The position numbers and the translations under genes were made by a program. The notes beneath the pieces were generated by a model, which searched no databases, was not told the DNA's origin, and saw only the letters and a program-made list of their open reading frames with translations. A DNA stretch of 64,000 nucleotides from Tetracentron sinense (lineage: Eukaryota; Streptophyta; Magnoliopsida; Trochodendrales; Trochodendraceae), in assembly GCA_015143295.1 (NCBI GenBank), contig CM026554.1:31757531-31821530 (forward strand). Direction: 5' to 3'. Positions 47,442-60,665 of the stretch are shown one piece after another (positions within the stretch are counted from its first letter, which is position 1; each line of letters begins with the position of its first letter).

Positions 47442-49910
47442 TCTATACTAATATTATATGTCAGTTGATGCCACATGGCATACCTCAAATCTCCCTCCAA
47501 ATTGATACCACGTGTCTGCTGACATGGCAAACTCCACTTAGTTGGTCCAATCAAATGACACCATGTCATTACTAATCAAACTACTAACATTATTTTATTT
47601 ATTAACCACTAATCATTATCACATTTATTAATTAACAAATTCTTATTTTCTTAATGAGCCACATAATGGTCCACTAATAAATTATCATCTCTTAATTTAT
47701 ATGAACGGTTGGGATACATTCGTCTCCCCAATCCCCCATTCATCTCCCCAACCATTCCCTCTTCTCTTTACGTTTCCACTCTCTCACAAACTGACTCCTC
47801 ATTTCCCTCTTTTCACAGTCCATCCACCTCCCCCTATCTATAATTTCTATAAATATCACCATCTCTCTTTGCAAATCCTCTTCAGATTTGAAGAATTTGT
47901 CTTCATTCGGGCGACCCTTGATCATCCTCTTAATACGTTTGGCCGATGCCGTTGCAACGGCCGAACTCCCCTTAGTGTCATCACCGTTGTCAATAGTGAA
48001 GTCGTAGTCCAAGGTGTTGGAGGTGGTAGCCACTGAAGACGCGCGCGGAGAAACCTTCTTGCAATCTCCATAGCTGGATATGATAGTCTTCTTCTTGGAT
48101 CAAAGAACTGTGGTGTAAGAAAGAAAAAAATGGATCTAAATAATTTTTGGATCACATACCACTCTTTACACTTCTCTCTCTGTATTTATTGGTTCTGATT
48201 CTCACTTGATGCAAATTTCACAGGTAGTAACAACGTGAGTTCCAATACCTTTGTGTCTTCGCCCTTCAAGATTTACCGCTCACCCACACTGGGTTTGAAA
48301 ATTTCACATGTCTCTAATTTTTTTATAGATTAAATTGGATATTTATGATCTTCTTTTATAATTTTTTTTTTTACGGGATATACTTCTGTTATGAAGCCTA
48401 CATGTTTATGAGGCCTACATGTTTGATGAAATCTTCATTTTGGTTTCTTTTTGTGTCAAGCTTCTTTTTGAACTAAGAAAACTTGAAGACACGTGCTGGT
48501 GGCCCCCTCACGTTAGGCCTAGCGGATTCATTCCATCCCATTTCAACTGCCAGTGGAATCAATGGAACCGAAGAAAATGAACTTAGATTTATAATGTCTA
48601 GCCTTTTTTCTACTTGTGCTCCTTTTCAGGTTCGAGAAAAACGACTACAGGCAACTCTTCTTCAACCTAGACACCAAAAGATGACACTAAGTCAAAAGGC
48701 ATGGTGACGGTAAAATAGTCTTTTGTTGACATGGGTTTTGCATATGATTTTAAATCACTACTTTGCAATCCAAATTCTACAGAGGCTCCTTGCCTCTAGC
48801 TTATTCATTGGTTTCCATGCATGGTTGCACATGAACATCCATGTATCGGTTGAAAGCAATTGGAAAATTCTAAGTATGTAATATATGTTGCTCTTTTGTG
48901 CTCTGAAGATCATAGTGTGGATTAGCTAAAAGGAATTGGAAATTTCTGAATAGGTAATATAGGTGCAATTCATATCATGATCATACTCTAAATTTCAGCC
49001 TGTACTAGTTGGACTTTTCATATCAATGAGTTGATGAGCCACATGCAAGGGTGTTTAAACTCAAGGATACCCTTCTTAGATCGAGGCTAATGTGTTGAAG
49101 CGTAGTTTAAAATCTGCCTCTTTTTGACGAAGCATGGGTGTGAGCATCCGAGACAAAAAGGTGTTAGGTCTCTTGAGCTGCCACATGTCCTTCCTTCCAA
49201 ACACATGAAGTTATTGGTAATAAAACGCATTGAATATAAGACTTTGTTACTGAGGCCGATACCACCGAGACCTTGCTCTAAGAGAGCACGGGATTTAAGG
49301 TGGGGCCCATTTCACATGGTAGGCCCCACCTGAAACTCCGTGCTCTTAGAGCACGGTCTAGGTGGTCTCGACCCTAAGGGGACTCAAAAGCTTTATCCTT
49401 ATAACTGCACAAAATTAGGCTTGACCTTACTCCCTTTTTTTTTTTCAAGGCTTGGCCTTACTCACTTTGCCGCAGATTTGCATAATAATCAATGAAAGAA
49501 GAAATATAATGTAACTTTATTTAACAATTTCCCTGCGTTATTCTCATTGTCAATTACTTTGTAGTCACTTTTTTAAGCAGCACAAACGTATATATGGTTT
49601 GTGATTGAAATATGAATCAAACTATATTTTAATCATTAAACATAGAAATTATCATCAATTATTGTCTTCATCTTTTGATTGATCCTAAATGGGGTTTCTT
49701 TATAGGAAGGATATTACCTTTAATTAATATTTGTGATAGAATTGGGAACTCAAATAATTTTCCAAAGATATATTATAATTATTGTTCCTACTAATCAAAA
49801 TACACCTCTACGTTATTTTGTAGATTTATATACTTTTCAATAGGTAGTCTGCAGTCTCTATTTTTTCCCTTCTCTACACTCAACCGTGCATTACACAGGG
49901 CTTTTGCTAG
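47442..49910 (+). mobile_element. Helitron, about 2.47 kb, nonautonomous
   Basis: 5' end TCTATACTAATATTATA and 3' end CCGTGCATTACACAGGG, a few bases, then CTAG: a hairpin followed by CTRR, both typical of plant Helitrons. The insertion is between A and T with no target duplication, as expected for rolling-circle insertion. No helicase frame. Removing it joins LTR sequence on both sides. It contains unidentified coding-like pieces, for example minus-strand DYDFTIDNGDD (about 48010), possibly captured gene fragments. Confidence 0.75.
49254..49373. repeat. 120-bp imperfect palindrome within the Helitron
   Basis: Arms share CGATACCACCGAGACC / GGTCTAGGTGGTCTCG, GCTCTAAGAGAGCACGG / CCGTGCTCTTAGAGC and GGTGGGGCCC / GGCCCCACC. 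Two short sub-palindromes of the form GCTCTTAGAGC sit in the arms. It may be a small foldback MITE. Confidence 0.8.
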
Positions 49911-50389
49911 TGTAGACAATAATAGAGTTGGAAAGTGTTTAGAAGTGTTAAAAACACTATTTATAAAACACTATTCACACAACATTTTCACCCTATATAC
50001 AGTTTTACCACTGAACTTTGAATAATTATAGAGAGCTCAATTCTTATCCGATTGACCTGAAATTCGAAACATAGATACTTTAGGTTATCTAAAATCTACC
50101 CGACAAGTTTTATAAATTTTGCTAGAAATACGGTTTTGGCCAATCGATCCATCAAGGTAGATTTCCGCGATTTTGTTCTCTTTTATTTTTCTTTCTTTTG
50201 CAATTCTCCTTTCTGAGATTCTTATGAGTCTTTGAAGCATCTAATCTTCCATTTTATCTTCTTTTCCTCACATGAACTTGAAAATGATAAAAACAACAAA
50301 GCACCGTAAAACAGTTTAAAATAGAACTCTAAGAAACTAACAATTTTAGTTTGAGGTACTTAAATGTGTAACAATTAACACTAATTACA

Positions 50390-51880
50390 ACCCCAAACTT
50401 ACACATTGCTAGTCCTCGAGCAATAAAAAATAAAATAAAAATTAAACTATACTATATCTACATCTAGCAATACACTACATGCAATTCCAATTCATGACGA
50501 ATGACGAATCATCGATCAAATAATAATTTAGATTATCAATCAAGTACCCTGGTTATCCATCATAACGTTATACACCACCATGATAAAAGAACTAGACCCA
50601 CAAAATCATAATTTAAAGCTTATTTCACCGACAATAAATCACTACGTGTAAAATTCAATAACATTCATCAATAATCATGGCATAGCATTTCCATATTTTC
50701 ATCAATTGAATATGCATAATCATAATGTTTTAATATGAGTTCTTATCATTTCTAGCATTCATCATTCATCATTTTCACATGTTGTAGCATATAAAATAAG
50801 AATCTTAACTCATTAGTTATGCCACCATACCCATCATTTCACACAAAACTTCACAACACAGCTCATCTACCATTTAAACTCAAACATACATTTCATCTTC
50901 CTTATTCCATCACACAAGCTCACAATCATTCACATTAAATCATCAAACATTCATAATATTCTATAATAATCATGGTAAAACCTAGATAGAAGATAAATTT
51001 CTACATTGGATCATACTCAAGCTTAATCTTACTTCAATATTAACCTTAAAACTTAATATACATCAATAGTTCATGACATTGATAGTAAGGAAATCATATT
51101 TACCTTCTTAAAGCTTTTTTCTTCAACCCAAAAGTTTAAGAACTCTCCTTAGAGAAATGTCCAAGCCCAACTCTATTCTTCAAGCCAAATCATTTTTCCC
51201 CTAGCAAAATCCATTTAGAATCTTAAGTTTTCCACTCTTTCTATCTAAAATTAGGTTTAGAACCTTAAAACCCTAAAAAGCCTTGAGTTAGAAGTCTTGT
51301 TTATAGTGGAGGGATTAAAAAACCCTAAAATCCATGTTTTTTAAAAATCTGAAAACACGTGTTGCGATCGATCATTCACCATGTTGGATCGATCGTCCAC
51401 CCAACAGTGGCTCTAAACCTAAGGTTTCAAAAGAGCTTTCACTCGGAGAAGGATAAAATACTTGGAGATTGAAATCGAAGGCCGTTCGCAAGCTTGTGAT
51501 TATAGGAAAACGATCAAGAAATGTAGATATACTCTACTAGTTAATTTTATTATAATAATTGATGATAAGAAAGTATAAATAGGTTAAGATTTCGAATGAA
51601 AGTAAGAAGAGGCATGACCATCTAATGTAATAACTCCTCTCATATAAGTTTCGCCTTGATTATTAATGTATGATGAAATTTCGATTTTGATATGAAACTT
51701 GGTATGATTGAACACGGGGGAAGAGATTGAAGTTGTAGAGTCCCGAATCCTCACTTACGTCAATCCTATGTCCATCAAGGGTAATTTTGGTCAAAAATAA
51801 ATTGTAAGTCATGATCATTGTTAATAAAATGTTTTGATGAGTTTTCAATCTTAAAAATGTCTTGGAATGTTTAAAATGTA
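50390..51880 (-). mobile_element. gypsy internal/LTR debris, minus orientation
   Basis: The polypurine-side sequence (50390-50425) is followed by noncoding AT-rich DNA. Near 51300 a minus-strand TATA-like CTATAAACAAG lies just downstream of ATCGATC palindromes (51362-51404), so a second LTR-like promoter region is probable. Boundaries were not resolved. Confidence 0.35.
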
Positions 51881-52986
51881 TAAAAGCTTAAGTTAATGAA
51901 GCCTAGTTGCAAGAAATGCATAAACATAAGAAGTTTTGAAACTTTTGTTCGAACGAAATTCTATTCGTTTGAATGAAACTAGTAAATTCAATTGAGTTAT
52001 CAATTTCAGCAGTCATTTTCATTTGAAATGTTGGATTTTCGTTCGAACAAACATAATTTCGTTCGAACGAACCTTCCAAAGACAGTTTTTTTAAAAATTG
52101 TGCTAAGTCTGTATTTTTAGGGTTTTACACACTAAGACTATAAATAGGACATCATAAGACATTCTAAAATATTTTTACCCAATTTGACTAAGGAGAAGAG
52201 AAAACCTTAGGTTTTAAAAGGAAAAGCTTTGGGGGGGGGGGGAAGATCTAGCTTAGAAACTTCAAGAAAAGCTTAGAAATCAACATCAAGCTTTCTTGTG
52301 AGTGTTTTGGATCGAAGAGAACGATACCAAAGGTCAATATCCTATCTAATCTAGCTCTATTTATTGTTTTACATGCTTAAGTAAGAATGCTTATGGATTT
52401 TCTAAGAAATCTACATTATTATGAATGGATTAATAAACTTGAGCTTGAAATGAAATAGATATTCTCTCTAATCTATTTCTAGTGATGGTTTTGTAAAATT
52501 GAACACTAATGCTATGAGATTGATAGATTTAATTGTTATATGTTGTATCTATTGATTAACATTTGGGGAATGAGTGATTCTATATCTGAGAAAGGGATTT
52601 TATGAATGTTGCAGTGCTTGATACTTCTTTTACATAGATGAAATATGTAATAAATGAAGTATGAGAACTCATTATTGAGAGATTATGGTGAATTATGATA
52701 GGTGTGATGTATTGTAAAATAAAAAAAGGTGGCAGTGTTGAAGGTAGGGAACTTTGTGAATGATTGTGATGATGATTATGAAAATACGTTATGGTTATTG
52801 TGGTTCATGTTATGGAAATGCAAAATTATGATAATATGTTAACAATGATTGTCATTATAAATTATGCATATCTATTAAGTATAGTGATCGGTATTTGGGT
52901 AGGCCAACACCTAGAGGAAATCCTTCATGTCGAGATTCTCTGACTAGAGACTTGTAACCTGGCGAAGTTTCTTGGTGGAAGATCGG
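51881..52986 (+). mobile_element. LTR-like promoter region, plus orientation
   Basis: TTCGTTCGAACGAA-type palindromes (about 51950-52072) precede ACTATAAATAGG (about 52137), a good TATA box, then a purine-rich leader with a poly-G run (52230-52242). This resembles a gypsy LTR U3/R. It is cut off by the LTR starting at 52987. Confidence 0.4.
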
Positions 52987-53305
52987 TGTAAACACCCTAT
53001 TTTTGCACCCCTAATCCCTTTTTTGTTATTTTATTTTAACTTAATTTGATTTGATTTAATTTATTTATTTTAATTGTAATTTTATTTTGTGAGTCAAGGT
53101 GTTAGGTTCAAGAGAGAGAGAGAGTTCCACTTCTCAGGCCAAATCCTGTTGCAAAGCCCTAAAGTCATGCCGAACCAAGCCCTAAACCTATGTTTGGAAA
53201 GGCCAAAATCCAACACCCTAAAGCCCATATCAAACCTTAACCTTCAAGCCCAACCAAAAAAATGTCCAAAACCCAAATATTCTAAGCCCTAAATGTTCCT
53301 ATTTA

Positions 53306-56300
53306 TGTCACGACCCAGAATTTTGAAATAAAATTTGAGGGCTTGATTGTTGCTAATTAGCACAATTAATCAAAACTTTAATATTAGAATTTTTTTAGAC
53401 GCCAATTAAATTAAATTGATATTATTGAGGTTGACTTAAGACCCTAACCATGGTTAAATCAACCTGATTAACCAAACTTAGTACCTAGGTGAGTACTGGA
53501 AAACCCAGTGTTTTTCCCGTCTGGTGTTTCGACACCACATGCGCCTGTCGACTGCCAAACGTTGATCGGTTGCATCAGTCAAGTCATGTGTCGGTTTGTT
53601 ACATCAAAACTTGAGTACACATAGTACAAAAAGTACAAGGTGATTGACTTTGGGGTAACTAATTTCAAAAGAAAAGAAAAACAAAACAAAACAAAAGAAT
53701 AGAAATATAAAAACCAATGTTAGGGGTGTATGGCGGCTTGACACCTCACCACCCCCCATCATCACCTTTTCTCATCCCTCACATTACTCTCTCACCTCCC
53801 TCAATCTCTCACGCCACCCTCTCTTACCCTTTTTCTCTAAAACACAACACACTCCCTCACCTACACATGGTTTGAAGAGAAAGAGAGATAGAGAGAAAGA
53901 AGAAGAAGAATGGAGAAGAAAGGAAGATCCTTACTTGCTCAAGGAGTGATCTTAGGAGGCCTTATTCTAGGATTTCAAATCATCATCAAGAAGTAAATTT
54001 CTTTCATCTTTACCTTATTTTCCATCTTCTTTTAGAATCATTGAGTGTTTTTAAGAATTATTACTTAGTTGATGATTATGGGAAAATAGGGGTGAATGAC
54101 TCATGTTGTATAATTTTGATTTGTGAAATGAAATGATAAATTGGTATTTTGTGGCTTTGATTTAGGGGTTTAAGAAACCTTAGATTCTAGGGTATACTTG
54201 AAATTTTAAGGAATAAACTCAAGAGACTTGAGTATGAGTTCATAAGGGTCAATTAAATTAAATACTCAAATAATTGTTACTAAATAACAATAATTTGTAG
54301 ATGAGGGTTTATGGAAACTTGAAATGTTTGGGGTTTATAGAAACTTAAATATATGGGTTCATCGATTGTTAGAAATAAATTGCATGCTTTGAAATGAGTT
54401 ATGGTTGTGTAAATTACTAAGAAATGTCTTGAATATTGGGAATAAATTCTATATTTTCCTTTTGTGTTTGTTTTGGATTTTTGACTTGAAATGAGTTTTG
54501 AAACAAGATGATTTTTGTATGATTTTAAAAATAATTATGAGTTTGATTATTGATTATATAAATTTACTAGAAATTTTAAGGTATTGAATGGAATTTTTTG
54601 GAACCCAAAACTTGGGTAAGGTAGGCTTGATATGGGTTAAAAACAAAGGTTTTTATGAATTAAAATTATGTTATTTCAAAATAGAGTTGAGATTCATTAC
54701 TGTGTTTCATTTGGTTTTGAAAACAAAATGGTTTCATGACTTAAAAATCAGTAATTATAAGTTTGAGATGAGATATATTTATGGCATGTTTATGGTTGAA
54801 AACCAAGAGACTTTTATGAGTTAAAATTTTGTAACTATAAAATCTGAGTTGAGCTTATTGTTTGACATGCTTAGTTTTTTTTAAAAAACAAGAAAGTGTT
54901 ATGAAATAAAAACTCTACAGGGTGGTTTAGGTTTGAATCCATTTGGATTTTATGAATTAATTATTTTATAGTTTGGTTAAGAAATTGTGAAGAAGAATGA
55001 ATGTTGATTTAGTTTGAAACTATGAACTCAGATAATAGATTTTTCAGATTTTGGAAAATAAAAAAAATGAATATTGATTTAGTTGGATACTATGAACTTA
55101 GATTATGCATTTTCCTAAATAAAATAGATATTTGATTTAGTTGAAAACCATGAACTTAGACAATGGATTTTCTAGATTTTGGAAAATGATATGAATGTTG
55201 ATTTAGTTAGAAACTACGAAGTTCAATTATTTATTTATTTTTGTAAACAAAATAGATGTTTGATTTATGTTAGAAGTTTTATGAAGATGGATTTCAGTTA
55301 CCATGAGCTAAAAATATAAGCTCAAAGTCTATAGTGTGAGACTTGGGAGTCGTGGTGCCTCCGTTGGCTTGTCTAGAGAGGTGGTGCATAACCGGGGTTC
55401 TTCTAGTGGTTAGGTCAGGAGATGTCGGTGTCCTAGTGTTGTCATTTAAGTGACTTAACATGTTATGGTGTATAGTTGGGGTGCCTTCAGTTGGTTGGGT
55501 CTAGAGAGATGGTAACGGTGCTATCGGGTTTCTCTAGTTGGCTATAAGTCAAGAGAGACGGTGTCCAGTAAAGCTCAGGTGCCTCCATTGACTTAATAGA
55601 AGAGACGGTGTCCGTAGAGCCCCGAGATGCCTCCATTGTTGTAGCCAGGAGATGCGATAGACCGGATTGTCGAGGTGCCTCCGTGACTATTGATCAGGGG
55701 AGACGGTGGTCACACAGTAAAGATGTTGAAGTTAACTTAATTTAGGACAATTAGTCTTAACAGGTGAAGACCCAAGGTATGTATTGAGTCTGCGGATTCA
55801 AGGTGGTACTGGTCTATAGAATCATGGTTGTACTGAGTCTGAATGACTCAAGATACGGGTTTAAATGGGCTAAGGTCTGATTTGTGTTTAGAGTTTAACG
55901 ACTCGCAGTTTAGTTCTGACGGATATAGTTCTGGTTGATTGTATGGAGTCTACGGACTTAAAGGTTCAATGTGTTGGTTACCTGAGATGGTAACTTGGTG
56001 TCATGGACACCACGTGTGTTGGATGTACTCGATTTTGGAAAACGTGTTAATGGTATAAACTTCGATGGGGTGAAATAGCCCTGACTGACTATAGGTCGTT
56101 ATGTGAATGAAATGTGTTGTGGGCCGATAAGCTAGGGCTTATGCGGTTATGTTTCTTGATATTATTATTGCATTATTTTGCTCTTGCATATGTTAGCTTG
56201 GTAATATAACTTGAACTGCTAATTCCCTTATGTTACTCTTATTAATGATCCATGTAATATATTTAGAAGGATTGAGAATTTTGCTAAGCCTCATAGCTCA

Positions 56301-56623
56301 CTGACATCTCACGTCAACAGATCAAGATGTCGTAGTTCGTTGACTTTGGACTTAGGAGAATATGCTAGGAAAATTGTAAAAGATAATATTTGGCATATGA
56401 TAGACATCCCTTTTTGTAAAAGTCTTAATGGTACTTAATACAGGTAATTGTTTTGAATGTGATGGTTATTGTAATGACCAATTATAATTGCTTTTATGCT
56501 TTTGATATAAAGTTCAAAATTTTCCACACTTTTGGCGGACATAAGTCTTCCGTTGTGTGTTAATGACGAACGGGCGAGCGTCTCGGAACATAATTCCTTA
56601 AGGCGCGGGTTCAGGGCGTCACA
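53306..56623 (+). repeat. gypsy solo LTR, 3.3 kb, plus orientation
   Basis: TGTCACGACCCAGAATTTTG to GGTTCAGGGCGTCACA with flanks ATTTA/ATTTT, a 5-bp target duplication with one mismatch. A TATA-like AAATATAAAAACC (about 53703) and an AG-rich leader (53876-53925) suggest plus-strand transcription. No internal element sequence adjoins it. It contains imperfect tandem units around 55330-55720. Confidence 0.68.
55330..55720. repeat. degenerate minisatellite in the 3.3-kb LTR
   Basis: Phrases such as GGTGCCTCC(A/G)TTG, AGAGA(C/T)GGTG and CAGGAGATG recur about five times with spacing of roughly 70-80 bp. Confidence 0.6.
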
Positions 56624-58733
56624 ATTTTAACCTTCTTTATGAGAGAATTTTTCATTCGAATCCAACATCAGTTGTAGCTCAATCTCTTGAGCTCTCCTCT
56701 TCTTGAGTTTTTTTCCCTCCTTCTCTCCTTTTGTTATGTCCACCGCCTACAACAGCCTGTCATCTTCTCCGGCCATGCATGCCTTAGCCACGGTCGGTAC
56801 CAGCTCTTGATCGAGGTAACTCTCATCTCCCTTTCTTAATTCATCTTCTTTATTTCTCTCACATTTCTCTCGATTTCTCATTCGTCTAAGTAATCTGGTT
56901 TCAGTTTAGAGATAACCTCTGCTCAGAGTTACATTTTCTATTTCCGGCCAGCTATACCACCACCTCTAATCATCTTCTCTAGTGATGACTCCCTTATTTC
57001 ATGCTAGACCAATCCCATCGAAATAACTAGCATAGTTCCAGCTTCTCCGGCGAGCTTCAACTAACTTCGGCCAGCAGCAATCCATCACCATTTCATGATC
57101 TCTTCAGGTCAGTATTTGTCCTCCTCCAATCTTCTCGATCTCTTTCGCTTGATCCAATTTCTCTAGATCTGGAATTGGTATTCTACGTTTGGTTTTCTTT
57201 TGATCCAATTTCAAAATCTAGATCTACAATTCCATGTTTAGTTTGTAAGTTATTTTTCTCTATTTCATCTTTACAGAAATAAGAGGATCTCATCTCCAAT
57301 CATCCTACTTCGGCCAATTTCCTGTCTCTGAACAGGTAATCTCGTGTCCTCCTAGTTCAAATTTCCCGATCCTTATCTAGATCTCTCGAACTCTCTTGAT
57401 TTAATTTCCCTTTGTAGATATAAATCAGTAAATCTATTTATACCTTATTTCATGTATTTTTTTATTTACTTTATTTCTCTTATTTTATTTTGTTCAAATC
57501 TCTTAGCATATCTTCAAAAGAGACTAGACTAGTGGCCACATCCTTTTTGTTTATTATTTGTTTTTATTTCTAGACCCATTGTTTTGTGGGTTCAGTGACT
57601 GTGAGATAGAGTGATTTGTCGCTATGTTCTTCCCACCGGAGTAGCGGCCGATATCAACCTTCTTCCTTCACTCCAAGCCGTCACAAGTATGATCTCTAAC
57701 TCTATTCATTTTAGTTTTATTTCTTTTTATTTATCTATCTGTATATCTATTGATTAATGCATGTTTAAAATTGAAAATATTACGGGCTTTGGAGAGTAGA
57801 TCTGAACTCTGTGTTCAATTCTAGGTTGTACTGTTTAAAATTTAGTGATTAAATTTTTTGCCTAAATTAAGATCAAGGATGCGACGCCCTAAACCCGTGC
57901 CTGAGGAATAATGTTCCGCGACGTGTGCCCATTCGTCACAACCATGCATGCAGAAGACTTTATCCGCAAAAATACGAGAATTTTTAACTTTTCTTATGAG
58001 CTTACATAAACAATAATATCTGGTCATTACAATAACCCATCGTAAGCAAATTAATTACCTCACTGGCTACAGTAGCCTTTACTTTTGGCACCACAATTGC
58101 GTCGATACATTTTCCAAACTCTATCAAGCGTATCTCCTTGTCAATTGGCAACCACTTCGGAATCTGAAGACATAAAATGAGCGGTGAGCTATAAAGCCCA
58201 AAAAAATCCATAATTCATCTAAACTATTTTCTACATAGTAACATTCATCAGTAATGATATAGTAGTACAATACAAATCTCATATTATAATAATCTCGTAA
58301 CTCGTGACCTTAGGTAACTAAAAGCTATTTCACCCTTTATGAGGTTCTCAATATTCATATATTTTCCATCGTCAAGTTCATCCAATCATTGTCCACAACA
58401 CTAGGTAACCGTTTCAGTTAAGCACTCACACTCTATCATTGAGTCCACAGACTCAAGCGACTGATCTTCGCTCATGTACAACCTCTATCCCTGAGTCCAC
58501 AAACTAAATTATCAACCAATCGGAGCTTCTCCCGAATATGATCAATCATTCGGTATGCTGAACCAATTAACTTTAGTCTGTCTATTCCACACATCACCCA
58601 GGTCTTCACCCGATAATTGTCAGGAGCAACTTCTCTTACATATCACACCCTACTAGGAACAACATCTCTAACATATTACTTTATATTTTTTTTATGTGGA
58701 AACACCGACACACACAACTCTATTTGTCAAGAA

Positions 58734-59035
58734 ACACATCTGATTGCTAGGAGACACATCTGATTATCAGGATACACATCTAATCGCTAGGATACTCATC
58801 TGATAGACAGGAAACCCATCCGACTTGCCGAAAAAATGAAACTCATCTGACAAGTCTGAGACGGACCTCTGACTAACATGAAACACCTGACCACCATGAA
58901 ACACCTGTCTACCAGGTACACATCTGATATATAACTCTGTCAGACATAACACCCTTGTCAGACAACACATCTGATAACCAGGATACACATCAGATCGCTA
59001 GGATACCCATCTGATCGCCAGGAAACCCATCTGAC
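58734..59035. repeat. about 20-bp period minisatellite
   Basis: Units of the form ACACATCTGAT(T/C)GCTAGGA recur many times with variation, in two blocks interrupted by related CACCTGACCACCATGAAA units. Confidence 0.8.
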
Positions 59036-59409
59036 CTGCTAAGAAAATAAAACTCATTTGACAAGTCAGGGGCGCAGACTACCATGAACAACCCTGACAA
59101 TATCAATCTGTCAGGCTTAACATCTCAAACAATATAATCATATCAAGCAAAACACCTCTGACATTAAATCATGTTAGACATAACACCTCTGACATCAAAT
59201 CCTGTCAATCATAACACCGATGACATCAAATCATGTCAGACAACACCTCTGATAGTATATCACTTAATCTAACCTCTGTTAGGATGTACCTTCCCCTGCA
59301 GAACATCATCCCTCAAGGTAACCATCACATTTTATCACAACCTCTATTAAGTGCATACATGTCAACACAGGCCAATGCTCCCTCAAGGTAATATCATTGA
59401 GTTCATAAA

Positions 59410-59485
59410 CTTAATACATCATGGGTCCGTAGACCTTAATCCAAACTTGGGTCCATAGACCTTAATCCAAATTTGGGTCCATAGA
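59410..59485. repeat. 24-bp tandem repeat, three units
   Basis: Units of GGGTCC(A/G)TAGACCTTAATCC with AAA(C/T)TT spacers. Confidence 0.8.
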
Positions 59486-59703
59486 CCTGATGTCATCCTA
59501 ACTCCCCCGACTATCAGTCATAGAGGAACCCCGACTCTTAGCGGACCCGCCTCTCCAGACCTAGTCAAATAGGGAACACAGATAATATTTCACATAGGTT
59601 AGGTTTTCTAACCATAGAAAATCCCTTATTAATCCAAGTGTTTCTTGATTAATTGATACAATTGAGACTCATGCCCGTAGACCAAGTCCTGAGGTATACC
59701 ATT

Positions 59704-59935
59704 CTGATGTGGAACATTACCTGACCAATGGACCATTCCATTGTCTTACCATATCCCAACAACATCACACCACACAAGGATTGTTATGAGGTGAGACTAT
59801 ATCAGGCCAATGGACCATACCAATGTCTTAAAACAAACATCATATCATACAAGAGTCGTTCTGAAGGGAACTTAACCAGGTTAATGGACCCTACCATTGC
59901 CTTAAAACAAACATCACATAACATTCGTCATGCAA
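59704..59935. repeat. about 75-bp tandem repeat, three units
   Basis: Each unit contains CAATGGACCATACCA-like sequence, GTCTTA...CAACATCA and a CAAGGAT/CAAGAGT stretch. Confidence 0.75.
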
Positions 59936-59989
59936 GGATGACTTCAAGACACATAGAAGAGTCGACACAGGCCTCCTGCAAAATTTGCA

Positions 59990-60176
59990 TTGAGTGCGAT
60001 CGATCGCACCATTGATCACACTTACGATCGATCACACTTTGCTTGCGATCGATTGCCCAGGAACCTGGCAGAACCCCAGGTGATATGTCATTTTTACAAT
60101 CGATCATTTGATCGATCACACGCTTTTGCGAGCCTACGATTGATCGCTACATCACTGTGATTGATCGCAAATTACT
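59990..60176. repeat. cluster of GATCGATC palindromes
   Basis: At least seven copies of GCGATCGATCGC, ACGATCGATCAC or close variants in about 185 bp, within the minus-oriented 3.6-kb LTR. Confidence 0.85.
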
Positions 60177-60345
60177 CTGAGCCTAATTTCCGAGCTGTAA
60201 ACAGCCTGAAACCTACGCCACTCTGCTCCATTTCCATGCTTTCCTATCCCTTCTATACACAATCCACCGGGTCTCCGACCCTTTTCATCCATGCTATACA
60301 TTATCCACGTCATCCCACATACAAAATAGCTTATATAAATGGAAA

Positions 60346-60391
<46 letters not shown>
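60346..60391. repeat. (GA)n microsatellite
   Basis: About 20 GA units. It creates the repetitive part of an otherwise meaningless 169-codon frame. Confidence 0.92.
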
Positions 60392-60392
<1 letters not shown>

Positions 60393-60395
<3 letters not shown>

Positions 60396-60665
60396 ACCCA
60401 CTATGCGTAGATCGATGCTCCGGAGAGCGAAAAGGATGTCGCGGTTGCATCCGAAACACCAAAGATCTCAAAGTGAACCTCTTCTCTATTTATCTTCCGC
60501 TTTCTCTCTCTAGAATTCTCTCTTTCTCTCTCTACATGCTGATCGAGGCACCAGGGAGGAAAACAGACGTTGCTAGCATGTCGAGAACGTCAAAAAACCC
60601 CAAAGTAGAGCTCCTTTTCCTTCTCTCTTATTTTCTCTCTTCACTTTCTCTCTCTACTTTCTCTC
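60393..60665. repeat. about 130-bp tandem duplication in the LTR leader
   Basis: Two diverged copies, each containing (G)ATCGA(T/G)GC(T/A)CC, AAAGA or AAAGTAGAGCTC and a long CTTTCTCTCTCT tract. Confidence 0.6.

Larger units (their letters stand above)
45639..50389 (-). repeat. large gypsy LTR, interrupted by a Helitron
   Basis: On the minus strand it starts TGTAATTAGTG directly after a polypurine-like AAGTTTGGGGT tract (preceded by CTCGAGGACTAGCAATG, a common 3' motif of plant gypsy elements) and ends GTGGGTCGTTACA. Net length is about 2.28 kb without the Helitron. A TATA-like box (CTATATATATGAG) lies near 47315. The end sequence is related to the plus-strand LTR end at 63379-63432. Confidence 0.55.

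Noticed and set aside
47740-48033. 97-codon minus-strand frame in the Helitron as a functional gene
   Set aside because: Open and protein-like in part, but no recognised family and no clear start or neighbours; kept only as possible captured sequence.
47701-48036. 111-codon plus-strand frame
   Set aside because: Overlaps the minus-strand frame in the Helitron and is rich in S, P and F from CT-rich DNA.
58734-59035. CRISPR-like array
   Set aside because: Units vary, there are no unique spacers, and the context is a plant LTR; it is a degenerate minisatellite.
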